64,000 nt of DNA from Litoditis marina (taxonomy: Eukaryota; Nematoda; Chromadorea; Rhabditida; Rhabditidae): the NCBI GenBank assembly GCA_964036275.1, contig OZ038433.1:34071336-34135335 (forward strand), given 5' to 3'. Each line of letters begins with the position of its first letter. Within the stretch, counting starts at the first letter, position 1. Positions 34,752 through 45,867 of the stretch are shown here, one piece after another. The position numbers and the translations under genes were made by a program. The notes under the pieces are model-generated. The model saw nothing but the letters and a program-made list of their open reading frames with translations, was not told where the DNA came from and did no database searches.

Positions 34752-37700
34752 ATGAGTTCCTCAACAAAGATGCGTTTGAAGCGACTTGTGTTCAGTCAGT
34801 CGAGTTCTATTCCCCATGTTCATCTCTTTGGAACACGAGACTCCGGTAAGTTGATTTCACGAGTTGGTATAATAATTAAATGGGCCCTGTGATGATTATC
34901 TTCAATCTAGAGAAATTAATACAATCAAGACTAATAAAAATATAATGTGGAATAGTATCGGATTAAGGGTTGGAGTAAGTGAGTGAGAGTTAAACATCCC
35001 CAACGGAATACGCGGCCTTTGGTAGTTTCTCATTGGTGAGTTTCTGAAAAGTCGATAAACTTGAAAAGTATAGCGCATTTGACGAAGCACTTTCAAATTT
35101 TACACGTTTATCACTTGACTTGTTGTATCTACAGGAGCTGAAGACGTTCTACGTGAACTAATAGAGAAGGAATCACCAGAAATTCGCGATTGGGAGGTGA
35201 ACTGTTTACTGATTCGTTTTGTTACTGTTTGCTGCTCTCCTATTCATGCATCTGCTGAGTCGCCCAAGCACTTTTATTGCGTGCGGCCGTGCGGTAAAGA
35301 ACTAAAGATCTGTAATTGAAAACATCAACCTTCGCTATTGAAATAGTCGATTTTATATAGTCAGTTCTTCTCTATACTTCATATTCAGAATTTAGTGGAA
35401 ATTTTGCTTAAACTTTTGTGAAACGAGCTCACACCTCATTGCCGATTGTGGATTTCAACTCGCATTTCATTGATTTGTATCGGATATCGGTTGTATAATG
35501 TATTTTTATTTTTATAGATTGTGAAGGCGAATTGTTTGTATGCGGACGGTTCTTTCAAAGTGCTGCTACAGTCGTTGTCCGACCAACTCGGCCTGAAGAA
35601 AATTGACAATATTGATGATTTCTCGTGCAATGTTCGCACAATTTTAGAGAAGTAAGTTCCAGTTTTATTTTTCTTTTCAGTGTTATTTGTTATGTCGGTC
35701 TTTTATTTTTAGATTTGTTGGCGTTTCAACCCATTCGAACAGCTGTTCTCTCATTTCGAGACGAATTATCGGGATTCGAACATTCGATACCCCGAAACTT
35801 AACAAAATGAGTTCTCATTGATATAGTTATTTCCAACAAGCAATAACAATTTGACCGAACAGCTTAACTCCAAAATGGAAGAAAAAGGAGTCCGATCATG
35901 TCTATTTGGTTTTCGTTATTGTTATTATTAATTTGCAACGGATGTCTTCCAGATCCGGTAAACGAAGATTGATGCTGGTTCTTTTTGACTCGGACGCCTT
36001 GCTCAAGATGCCTGCCAGCAGTATGAATGCCTTGCTTTGTATATCGAAAACGGTAAGTCAATTGTATACATATCCCAATAAGATAGTCCGGGTAGCTGTA
36101 AACATCGAAAAATGAGTTATTTCCTATTTTTTCGCCGAAAACGAGGAAATTTGTCTGTTTTTGATGCTAAATCATTAGTTCTCCCATGTTCCCATCTAAA
36201 AACGGACAACGGACTACTTTTTGTCCACTAGTCGGACGTTACTGATGTATGGTTGAATATGGGAGAGGATGTAGGAAAATGATGATGTTTGAATGTTGAC
36301 GAACTTGTTTCACGTTTAATTATGCCGTATATGATGTCGTGTTTAGCCGTTTTTAACTGACAGTAGTTATCATAGCTTACCGGAAACATGTAGTATGAAC
36401 TTTCCTTCCACAATTGTTGGTTCTGTTTGTTTAGTTTAAGCCCATCAACGCAACATGATATGATACTATGTTCCAATGATAGTGGCGAAATGCTGGTGGA
36501 TTCCGTTTCATTCAGAGTTTGTTGCTCGGATTGAGTAGTAATTTCGAAGTATCCCTCTTAAACTCGTGAAACAAGTGGTTTTATATGGGCCTAGTCTAGT
36601 CTGAATTTGGCAGCTTTCTACTTGTTACTCCGTTTCAGATAAAATGTGCTACGGTTGAATGTGTGCGTGTGGTCACTGTCAGTGAACGAATGTGGGAGTT
36701 TGCGGAGCAGAATGAAAGTGTGGGATCCTTGGCGCCCGTACAAGTTTCTTACTCTGAATCCCAAGGTACGCCCAGTGCCCTTCTGAACTGTGTAACATTT
36801 TCTCTTTCTCAAAGGAATCCTGGAAAAGTTGCTATTTTTGTAGTTCCGGGTCCCCTTTCCCCTATGCGCGTTCTTTTAGGTTACATAAGAATAGATGCAA
36901 AATGTAATGTTTTCGTATTGGCGTTGGCGTTAGAATTCATCTCATCGGCCATTGGAACTTTTCCTTGTAATTGTGCGTTCGTTTCGAGTCCCCAAATTAG
37001 TAACGGGTAGTACTGATTATCAATTGTGTCCCCAGTTTTCTTGGATGCGCAATCAATATATCTACTTGGCGTTTTCTCGTCCCCGTCTCCCAAAATAATA
37101 ATCTATTTTCATTCTCTCATAGATTCGTATACCCAGAGTTTTCGCAAGCTGGACCCCAGATTGGGAGAACTATACAAATTCTGGGGCTGGGGGCTCGTAG
37201 TATGAATATGAACGCAGGAACGCAGCCTCCTTAATCCCGCTCAAAGGGAAAGGGACTCTTCAAATCCTGACTTCCAGACCTGAAATAAAACTCAAATTGT
37301 TGTTTCAGATGAGAATTCGTTAATCGAAGAGTTCTCCGCCACTCTTGATGTTGACATACAGTTGGTACGGATTGTGATCAGTGTCGTTCATTCTCACACG
37401 TTGGATAAAAACCTTCTTAGAAAATTTGTGAGTTGTTATCATTTTGATCATTCATGTGAGATTGAACCTTATTCTATCTTACACTTTCCCCTTTTCTTTC
37501 TCATTCATAAAGTAAAAAAATGTCAGGGTAAATTCAGGGGCGTTGAAGTGATACGTGAATGAAGTTTGAAAATGAACACTTCATCTCGAAAGTCGAAAAC
37601 AGTCTTTCAGCCATGTTGGTTCTCATTTCCGATCAGAGAAAAAGGTCCACAGTGCTGTTTTTTTGAAATTACACATACCAGTGGTATGCGATTGCTCTGC

Positions 37701-40700
37701 AAAAATGAATTGAATACGTTGTTTTAATTTTAATACGCGGAACCCAACTTTACTGCGGTATAACAATGCGAAATGAGATTTTTTTCTGCCCATCTAATCA
37801 AAGTTGAACTTTTTCGAGTGTATCGTGGTGGCTTATAAGCGAGTTCCGACAAGAAAGAGGCAACTGGGTCTGGTATTGCAACGTGTTGTTGACTTTTATC
37901 TTATAAAATTAACAGGAAAACTTATGTTCTACAAGGTTGTAAGTATAGCTTGAGAATTATTTTTCTATTTAGATTTTGTGGGCCAATAAGAATCTCATGG
38001 ATAGAAAACAAGAATTCTATGCATCAGATCGCATGGGCCGATCCACTATTCTCAACAAATGTGTTACACTTGCGCAGGTAACGGTTTTGCCCTTTTCTTA
38101 CTTTTATCCTCGTGCGTCGTGAGACATGCTGAGAGTTTCGAAATGAGAAATTGAAATGGTTTTAATAATATTGGAGAAAAAGCAGGTAACTTGCGTACAT
38201 ATTCGCTTATATACATTATGCCTCATCTTGTAGATTACTGGCATATGATTGTGTTATGGACCTTCGAGTACCATGAAGCTCAATAGTGAAATTGTTTCCT
38301 TCCAGTTTGCTTAGATTCAGGAAGCACCAAGCACGTACGCCACATAATTATCAAACACCAGTAAGGTTCGACTAAGCGACAAAAAATACTTCGTTTTCAG
38401 ATGTAAGCACGTGCAATCTTAGGATGTTTCATCAAAAGTAGACCGATTTTCTTCTTTTCGGCGAAAAAGTAGTCAGTTTTTCGATTTTTCCGACTATTCG
38501 GACAACTTTACTGGTGTATGATAATTATCCATTAGTGTGCATGGTTCGATCTCTAATGTTTCCTGCTGTGTTCATCAAGTCTTTATATTTTCCATTATAG
38601 AACTCCGTAGAGCGCAAAGAGTGTCTACTAGACCAGGAATGTTCGGAAAGTGCTTTGTCCCTTCCAATCAGTTTGCGGTGAGATTTCCAACTGTTACTTA
38701 ACAAAATATGGGACTTTTTCAACAATTTCGCCTTTTTGGTGCAAAATGTTTCACGTTTATATTTTTTTTAAACAGGTTTATTTCTGTAAAATAGTCACAC
38801 CGCAGTGGTAGAGGAAGCATTTAAAGGTTGGAGGTGGTCTGGTGATCTTTTGTGAGAGAGTTTGGTCACTTTTCTTATAAATTCATATTCATAGAAATAA
38901 AACTGTATTCATATTCATACCTTTTCTCTGCTGAATTCATTATTATGTCACGCATCACTCAGCAAAAAATAAGAAAAAATAAATCAACATACTCGAGCAA
39001 ACTTGGTCGATTGGTGTTTTCAGATATACTGAAAAACTGGTGTTTCAGACTGCTCCTAGTTGCCGCGTTTTGTGCTTGTCACAACACTCCTGCAAGCGAC
39101 AAAAGATTCTTTCTCAAGGTGAGCTTTTCTATTTACTATTGCATACACATGCAGTCTTGATTGTACGCATTGAGGTGGTTTTCCTTATTTTGTTGTGGAA
39201 AATATTCTGGCATTGAAACTTGGCACATTGTCTGCCTATCTTTATCTTATACTCATGGACAATCGGTCATAATGAGACTCATACACTCTGAAAATAGTTA
39301 GCACATTGGTTTTTGGTTACGTTCCATTCCTCCATTCAAAAGTAAGCGGTAAGCCCGGTGCTGTTTCGGAAAGTACTTGCTACATGTTTTTTCTTCTTCG
39401 AAAATCATCTAGATGTTTGAATAAAATAGTAAATGTTGTATTTCATCGGTGAGACCAATATTTTTTTCCAGCTTCATGGAAAGGAAAAACGAAACGAAAC
39501 TAGGGAAAGAGCCTCGGATTTGGCCGCCACGCAGAAAGAGGTTTGTTATACGATTTTTTTGCATGTTTTTCTTATAGCTTGAAATATGTACATACTCGGT
39601 GAATTCTATATGTAACCGGGTTTTTTGGTAACCTAACCGGTTTTTGGTAACTTTTTTCAGGTTACCACAGTAGGTAACCGGTCGATAACCAAAAATGAAA
39701 AATAGGTCACCTGCTTTTCCAACGCGAAATGTGGTTTTTACCGTTAGTTTGTACGGTAACCGGATTTTAGTTTTAGGTTACCTGTGAGGTAACCTGAAAA
39801 AGGGTTTACCAAAAACCGGTAAGGTTACCAAAAAACCCGGTTACATACAGAATTGGCCTACATATTCTTCTACTTAATTTGTTTGTTTTTACATGTCACA
39901 TCATTAGCCTACGATGTATTGGAATATGACACTGTTTCGTGTGTTTTCAGAACATTTCTTTCTATCTCTCTTATTCGCTTTTTGAGGCTTAAAGAGACCT
40001 GCATTTGTTTTCAGCAGGGCCCGAAATCGGTGGATGCCCAGCGTATTGCCTTCATTCATGCTTCCCTTTTGCGAAGTATGGGCGTAGAAGGCGACAAATT
40101 GGGAATACCACACTTGGTAGACGTCTACCCACAAGTAAGTCGCTAGAAATCGATATCTAACCGGGTTTCATGGTAACTTGGTAACCTCACCTTTTTCCGG
40201 TTACATGAGTGGGTAACCGTAATATAACCTGAAATGAAAACCCGGTTACTTGTTGTTCATCAATTCAACCCGAATTTCGGGTTTCTGTTATAGTTTTAAT
40301 GGTAACCGGATTTCAGTTTCAGGTCACTCCCAGGTTACCTTTTAAGGTAAACTGAAAGAACCTGAAGAAACGGTTACCAAAATAAGTTCGGCAAGCTAAA
40401 AACCCGGTTACTTCGTTAATAGTTGAATTGGCCGTCACTACGCCACAAAAAAATTGTTGACAAGTATAGTAACGCTTTAAATTTGGAAAGTATAGCGAAT
40501 GAGCGAATCCGCAAAATGAACGAAATAGTGATTTGAGTTATTATTGAGGGATTATAATGAATAATGCTTCCGCGTAAAATGTTCCGTTCAAATATTCAAA
40601 TACAATGAATACTATCATACTCCGACAGTAGCGCTGTCATAAAACCACGATCTTTATCCGTTCAGTACAGTTGCGCCGTAGGTGGTGCGACTTTGTTGTC

Positions 40701-41398
40701 AACAGAGATTTTTTGGAAATCAGGTGTTTTATCTGGGTGAAGATACTACAAAACTGGATGAAAAGTGAGGTTTTTCACTAGTAAAGGTGACATTGTTTCA
40801 AACGGGGTCAGTTCAAACTCTCGATTTTGAAGAAAAACGGGTGATTCAATTTTCAATCCAACTAAGTCGCCCTACGTTTGAACGAGAAACTATCACCATG
40901 CTAGAGAATATGTTAGATCACGCATGAATCTCTCTGACCGTATAGTCAAACTATACCCTAGATGGGCTAGTGTCGGTTTGAGGTTTGAGGATTTGGACAG
41001 TTAAACATCCCCTCCACAGAAAAATCGAAAAATTGTAGGTCCCCCCTAGGTAATCACCCAATAAACCTAGCAATATTGAAAAGGTTATGCCCCCCCCCCC
41101 CCTAGTCCGGTAATAGGATAAATTAATAATCCCCCGGTCAGATAGCCGGGGTATCGCACCTATGAAGTATACCACCCTGTGGTCGAGTAAAATATAGTGG
41201 ATGTTATAAGATGTCAGAGCAATGATCGGGAATTCAACTGAAAGTGACGTGATACTCTACCATTTTCAGTTGTGCACCCTGGTGTGTATGGCGCTTCTTT
41301 CTCGAGCTTCGTGTGCTGCTAATTTGGATCAACCAAAGTACAGATGTCTGGTCGCACACGATGTAGCCACAAGAATGGCCGAGTACGTTTTATTTTAA
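34752..41398 (+). CDS. orc-5: origin recognition complex subunit 5
   Basis: Nuclear subunit of the complex that marks replication origins and loads MCM helicase. Twelve exons: 34752-34845, 35135-35196, 35518-35651, 35953-36052, 36639-36765, 37309-37427, 37973-38077, 38601-38677, 39049-39118, 39472-39540, 40015-40134 and 41270-41398; all phases agree (about 401 aa; typical ORC5 is near 435). Recognised by the C-terminal part: SDKRFFLKLHGK, GPKSVDAQRI and LDQPKYRCLV align with conserved ORC5 blocks; the Walker B-like stretch is LMLVLFDSD and the sensor-like TVSERMWEF follows. The Walker A position reads GTRDSGAE, lacking the Lys-Thr/Ser. The 3' end is uncertain: the frame stops at 41398, but a donor at 41384 (GA|GTACGT) could join an exon at 41772-41859. 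Two GGTTACC palindromes flank exon 11. Confidence 0.9.
39611..39845. repeat. GGTTACC-rich palindromic element, copy 1
   Basis: Starts TGTAACCGGGTTTTTTGGTA and ends TACCAAAAAACCCGGTTACA, with further GGTAACC/GGTTACC pairs inside; the whole stretch can fold on itself. It sits in the intron before orc-5 exon 11 (40015-40134). Confidence 0.8.
40158..40411. repeat. GGTTACC-rich palindromic element, copy 2
   Basis: Diverged copy with the same end motif (TAACCGGGTTTCATGGTAAC at the left, AACCCGGTTA at the right), in the intron immediately after orc-5 exon 11. Confidence 0.75.
41090..41102. repeat. C homopolymer
   Basis: Thirteen consecutive C in the last orc-5 intron. Confidence 0.9.
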
Positions 41399-42041
41399 TT
41401 TTCATTAACCTTTTTCTGAAAATTCGCTACAAAGTATACCGAGACGAAAGACCGTAGCAACTGTTCGATAGAGCTACTTTTCTCGATTTTGATTCTGTGA
41501 CAAATTTGTAGAAAGGCTGAGGTAAAAGGCCACTAGGAAGTTTTGTAGCTTGAGCTTCCATATATCGTATGGAATACAAGTACGATTCTTGTTTAGTTGG
41601 GGTGTGGATGACTTGTGCTTCTTGAAATGTGGTTTGACTACCAAGATTTTTGAAATATGAGGTTGATGCGACATCTGTATCTGTCGTCGTCACTGTTATT
41701 TCCGCTGGACCAAAAAAACTTCATCAAATTATTATAATCTGTGTCTGATGTAGGAAATATCAGTTCTGCAGGGAGCTTGCAATCTTGCAAATAATGCGTT
41801 TACAATATTCGTCTCTCATTGCGTTTGCGGAACGTGCTGCAATCATCTGCAACTTGTAATTTCATTTTCCTCGCTACCCTACGCTCGTACATAGAAATAT
41901 AATCATTGCAGGAGTTAATTTTGTTTCCGATGGAATTAGACACCATTTCCTTGTAATTTTTTTGAAACCCAGCTGGCTAAATGACTTTTAGCAACTAATT
42001 GGTGGCGTTTTTTGTCTCCATAGGTGTCTATGCAACTGTCT

Positions 42042-42088
42042 AAAATAGATAACTGTCTATGCAAAATGCATAGACAGTTATCTATTTT
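42042..42088. repeat. perfect hairpin, 22-base arms, 3-base loop
   Basis: Left arm AAAATAGATAACTGTCTATG plus CA, loop AAA, right arm the exact reverse complement. No mismatch. Confidence 0.95.
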
Positions 42089-42375
42089 AACTATTGAACT
42101 GCAGCAAAAGTAGGTGCCCGCAAGATTTTGATCAGCCGAAAAAAGGAATATCGCTGAATCTGATCTAAAAATGTCCATACCCCACTAGACTTGTCCAAAA
42201 AGTCAGAATAAATAGAAAAAAAAATCTATTTTGTCTCTGAAAACGAGAGAATTTGTCTATTTTTGACGGAACTTTCACTTGTTTTAGGTGACTCTTCACC
42301 CGACAATAGTCTGAGCATACACCAGCTGAGTTTTGTGAGCGGCCCTCCCTCCATGAGACCCGATTTTTACAATAG

Positions 42376-42392
42376 CCCCCCCCCCCCCCCCC
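42376..42392. repeat. C homopolymer
   Basis: Seventeen consecutive C; intergenic. Confidence 0.9.
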
Positions 42393-44592
42393 TTACCCAC
42401 TTTGACGAAAAACGGTGCATTTGGTCAAAACCACAATTGTTGAGTTCCGATGTTGCAAATTTCCAAAGTTCCGATGTTGCAAATTTCCAAATTTTGTGAC
42501 CCGATTTTTCAAAAAAAAATTCTTTTGGGAAAACAAGTCTTACTGTAGTTGTTCTGAGATCGTGCACCATAAAGGTTCTCCAATATGAGGGAGGATCGTG
42601 AACACTTATTCCGAAAAAGTAGAGGTTGCAAGTCCCCAACTGCCCTAACCGACTGTTTCATTCAAGATATTATGTGAATTATCAAAAAAAATAGTTAAAA
42701 TTGCAGATTTGTAGGTTTTTAGGCAAAACAGGAGGGATAGTGATATTTAGCAGCCGTTGGGAGCCCCTTGGCGATATATGGTGTGCTCATGTAATCTATA
42801 ATCACTCACATCACGAGATGGTCATGTTTTCATATCAATGAACAAAATTATCAATTTATCTGATGGTTGCTCACCGACACCGTAATGCTTTCGTAGGCTT
42901 CATTTCCAATTAAGGTTTAAATCACTCTCGGGAATACTGAATGTTATTGCCGTTAGAAGTCTATGTAACTTCGCAGAATAATTAATCTATTTAGGTTTTC
43001 ATGACGTTCTCTGCAAAATTTAATCTCATCTCGGCGTAGTCATTTCAAGACATTTAGCTTGTAAAGCGTGGTTTCTCTGGAGAATGGTGGATTAGTAGGT
43101 AAATGTCGAGATGAAAAAGGAGGCTCTCGTCACTTTTTCGTGGATTCTTGTAGTGTACAGTGTTGAATCCGCTGACAAAAAGGTTTTATGACGTAACGTA
43201 GGTATTTGGGTTAATTGGTATCATAGCACATGATAACCGAAAACCATCTCAAAACATCTACCCAAAATATTTCTCAAAAACAACTGATAGTTCCACTCTC
43301 GTACTGTAAACGTCAATTATCCAGTGTCCACAGTGGGATGCTGGTGTGAAAAGTTAAATACTGCATGGAGGTTTGCTCAAAGAAACAATCTCGTCTGTTT
43401 GTTCATTGCAGTATATAAGTTCTTAGTGTATCTATCACTCATCACAAAGGTAGACCCTTATTCGCCGCTCAGTCTTCAGTTGGCCACGCTGTTTATGTTT
43501 TCGATAATCAGTGACAACCGGAATATTACTGCGTTTCCTTCGTGACAGTTGATTTTGCACTAATTAATCATTGTTTTTGGAGTTCACTGAACAATGGCAG
43601 CCAAAGGTGGTTCCCGTTTCTCACCCGGCTATACGCGCGTCACACATTTTTCGATAACGGGTCACTGGTTTTATGTTCCCACATGACGTTTTATATTTGG
43701 GGGTGCTGTACTATTCTGACGGGCGCGGGATATACCACACAAGATTGGGCTCGTAGACTAGCCATTATTACCATTTAAGATAACACAGATATGATAGGAA
43801 TATATGTTACTGTTTCTCAAAATTTTCGTTGTCAAAAATCCAACGCTGTGTGTGTTCTGGTTTTTCAATTCACCAAACAGTAAACTCGTTTGTCTTTCTG
43901 GAGCCTCTAGATATTATTTGCATCGACATGTGTCAATCGTAGTGGGGAAAACATCGGTTGTGCAAAGTTCTCTAATCATTTTTCGATTTCCAGATCGTTG
44001 AAAATTGATCTCAGTGCGCACCTGGAGCACAACTTCTGAACAAGCCAACGATGGTTTATTATAATTCACCACAATTTGTACGCCGTTGTTTGTTTATATT
44101 ATTTTGCCATGCTCAAGAACATAGTGAATATGCATTTTATTTAGTCACACGAAACTCGTACTTAATCTACGAATCAATCGAAAAATATGAGATCGTGCAG
44201 CAATATAGCACCAGTCATCAATGAAGTAGAGTCTCGCTTTTGGGGCAAGACACAAGAAACATTTGAAACGGAATGAGATTGACAAATAAGATATGCACAG
44301 AAAATACCATATACACACAGGGAACAAATACACACATATCAGCAAACGGAATTTCGTCGTATCATAATACTCTGTTAGTCAACGATTTTCTAATCGAGAT
44401 GAGCCGCGATAATCTATTTAGATCTAGTGGTTATCCGGATCAGGTCTAATACCTTTTACTCGGACAGATTCTCAGTTTTGGATGGGAAAAGCCTGAGAAT
44501 GTCTTCTGGTGGGGACCTTTCCTGATGAGGAGGGGTCTGAGAACAATTGTGACTGAGGGGAGGCACCGGGAAACGGGAGACGTGAGCCGAAC

Positions 44593-45176
44593 TTAGTGTC
44601 GGTGGCTGTGGCGGGTATGCCTCTTCGGGGTGAACAGCTTCAGACATGACCGGAACGTATCGGTTGAGAAGCATTTGGACCTGAAACGAGAAAAGATTAG
44701 GAAACATAGTTATGGATATGCGCAAAACATGTTTGGACCCATTTTTCATGCATATATAGTGAGAACTTTAATATTAGCTTGTTATAATTTAGTAGTTGGA
44801 AGACTCAGTAGTCAACAAGCACTTCCCTATTCTCATGTTATAATTCAGTAGTTACAAGACTCGGTTGTCAACAAGTCAGTTACATAATGCAATTCAGCGA
44901 GAGAAACAACAGTTTGAAGCAAAACTGACAGCATATTTCAACGGGTAATACGGGATTTCAGTACTAATGACAATAGTAACGTGTGAGAGATTGTACGAAC
45001 CTGCATTCTGATCTCATGTTGGGCTTGGAATGACTGGAGAACTCGTGGCACATTTCGCATATCCGGTCCATGACCATGTGAATGGTTTCATTCTCGTGGA
45101 TGGCGCACTTTTCCTCCTTGTCAAAGACGCGGGAGAGCACGGGAGAGGCTAGGAGTAGCAGGATCATAAGAAGCAT
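44593..45176 (-). CDS. CHH/ITP-family-like secreted peptide hormone precursor
   Basis: Small secreted peptide resembling arthropod crustacean hyperglycemic hormone/ion transport peptides and their nematode relatives. Two exons: 45001-45176 and 44593-44680, joined in phase 2, giving 87 aa. A hydrophobic signal peptide (MLLMILLLLASPVLS) is followed by the mature region with six cysteines spaced C-x15-C-x2-C-x14-C-x3-C-x8-C; the arthropod hormones use x15, x2, x12, x3, x8. Family-typical residues are MDRICEMC (compare LDRICEDC in insect ITP) and CRSKCFSTDTFRSC (compare CRSDCF). The intron falls in the CR codon between the fourth and fifth cysteines. The tail after the last cysteine is short and basic (PKRHTRHSHRH), without a Gly for amidation. 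Note that the longer open frame through the intron and the other frame of exon 2 are shadows. Confidence 0.85.
44781..44880 (+). repeat. imperfect tandem duplication in the peptide gene intron
   Basis: TTATAATTTAGTAGTTGGAA...GTCAACAAG recurs as TTATAATTCAGTAGTTACAA...GTCAACAAG about 56 bases later. Confidence 0.7.
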
Positions 45177-45238
45177 GACTGACTGACTGACTGAGAGAGA
45201 GACAGAGAAGTTATGGGATGGACTGCAGCATCTTGGGG

Positions 45239-45246
45239 CTTTTATA
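45239..45246 (-). promoter_or_regulatory. candidate TATA box of the CHH-like gene
   Basis: Minus-strand TATAAAAG about 63 bases upstream of the start codon at 45176; a run of GACT units (45177-45196) lies in the presumed leader. Confidence 0.5.
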
Positions 45247-45510
45247 CGCGGCGGCCCCAGGTATGCAGGGAATGTGACACGCCCCTCCAAGTATTTGCTA
45301 ATTCTGCAGAATATTATCCTAGTATATGAACTCGTCAACAAGCTTCTCCAGCGATCCGCGAATATGAAATTTCGTAAAGAGAATACCCCGGAGGAAATGC
45401 CCACTCTGCAGAGAAGTGTACAGTATGCGCGCTAACCTATTGTTATCGCCAGATACTAGATCTCTGAAAAGTATTTGCAACTCAAAATACTGAAGTCCTT
45501 TCTCAAATTC

Positions 45511-45600
45511 TTCTATCCTGTACAGGACAGTTTACCATTGAAAGTACCAAAAATTTTCTATCCTGTACAGGACAGTTTACCATTGAAAGTACCGAAACAG
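45511..45600 (+). repeat. 45-base tandem duplication inside an ORF
   Basis: TTCTATCCTGTACAGGACAG...AAAGTACC occurs twice (start 45511 and 45556). It keeps an open frame of 130 codons (45475-45867) open, but I see no splice structure or domain and do not call a gene. Confidence 0.85.
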
Positions 45601-45867
45601 CAAAGTTTGTGTATTTCGAAACCTACAATATCGGACAAAATACAGCGATACTCGTTTTTGAGTCTGCATGACTCCAGTATATCAGACAGCAAATATTTTT
45701 CACAAATAGAACTGCAAAGGGATTTTATCATTCTTCAAGTACTTCTGTGTGGTGTTGCGTATAGCGACCAAAAACCAAACCCTCCGAAAAAAAATGCTGC
45801 CACCAAAACGAACAACGGACCGAGAAGCACGAACCTTGACCTAGCCATTACCAACTTTGCAACGTAG

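Larger units (their letters stand above)
41399..44592. other. 3.2 kb without a confirmed gene
   Basis: Holds a possible alternative last orc-5 exon (41772-41859), a minus-strand ORF of 88 codons (41427-41693) of unknown meaning, a perfect hairpin (42042-42088), 17 consecutive C at 42376-42392, and a 24-base direct repeat (GTTCCGATGTTGCAAATTTCC, near 42439 and 42464). Nothing else recognised. Confidence 0.45.

Noticed and set aside
35713..35808. Extra orc-5 exon after a good-looking acceptor
   Set aside because: No donor restores the phase of the next exon, while direct joining of 35518-35651 to 35953-36052 is in phase and fits the ORC5 family.
41427..41693. Minus-strand 88-codon ORF after orc-5
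   Set aside because: The opening has no ATG and no partner exon was found; it is noted only in the intergenic entry.
43594..43770. Intronless ATP-synthase-subunit-like pseudogene
   Set aside because: Resemblance was loose (a GYTR...SITGH stretch) and interrupted by stops; not enough to support a call.
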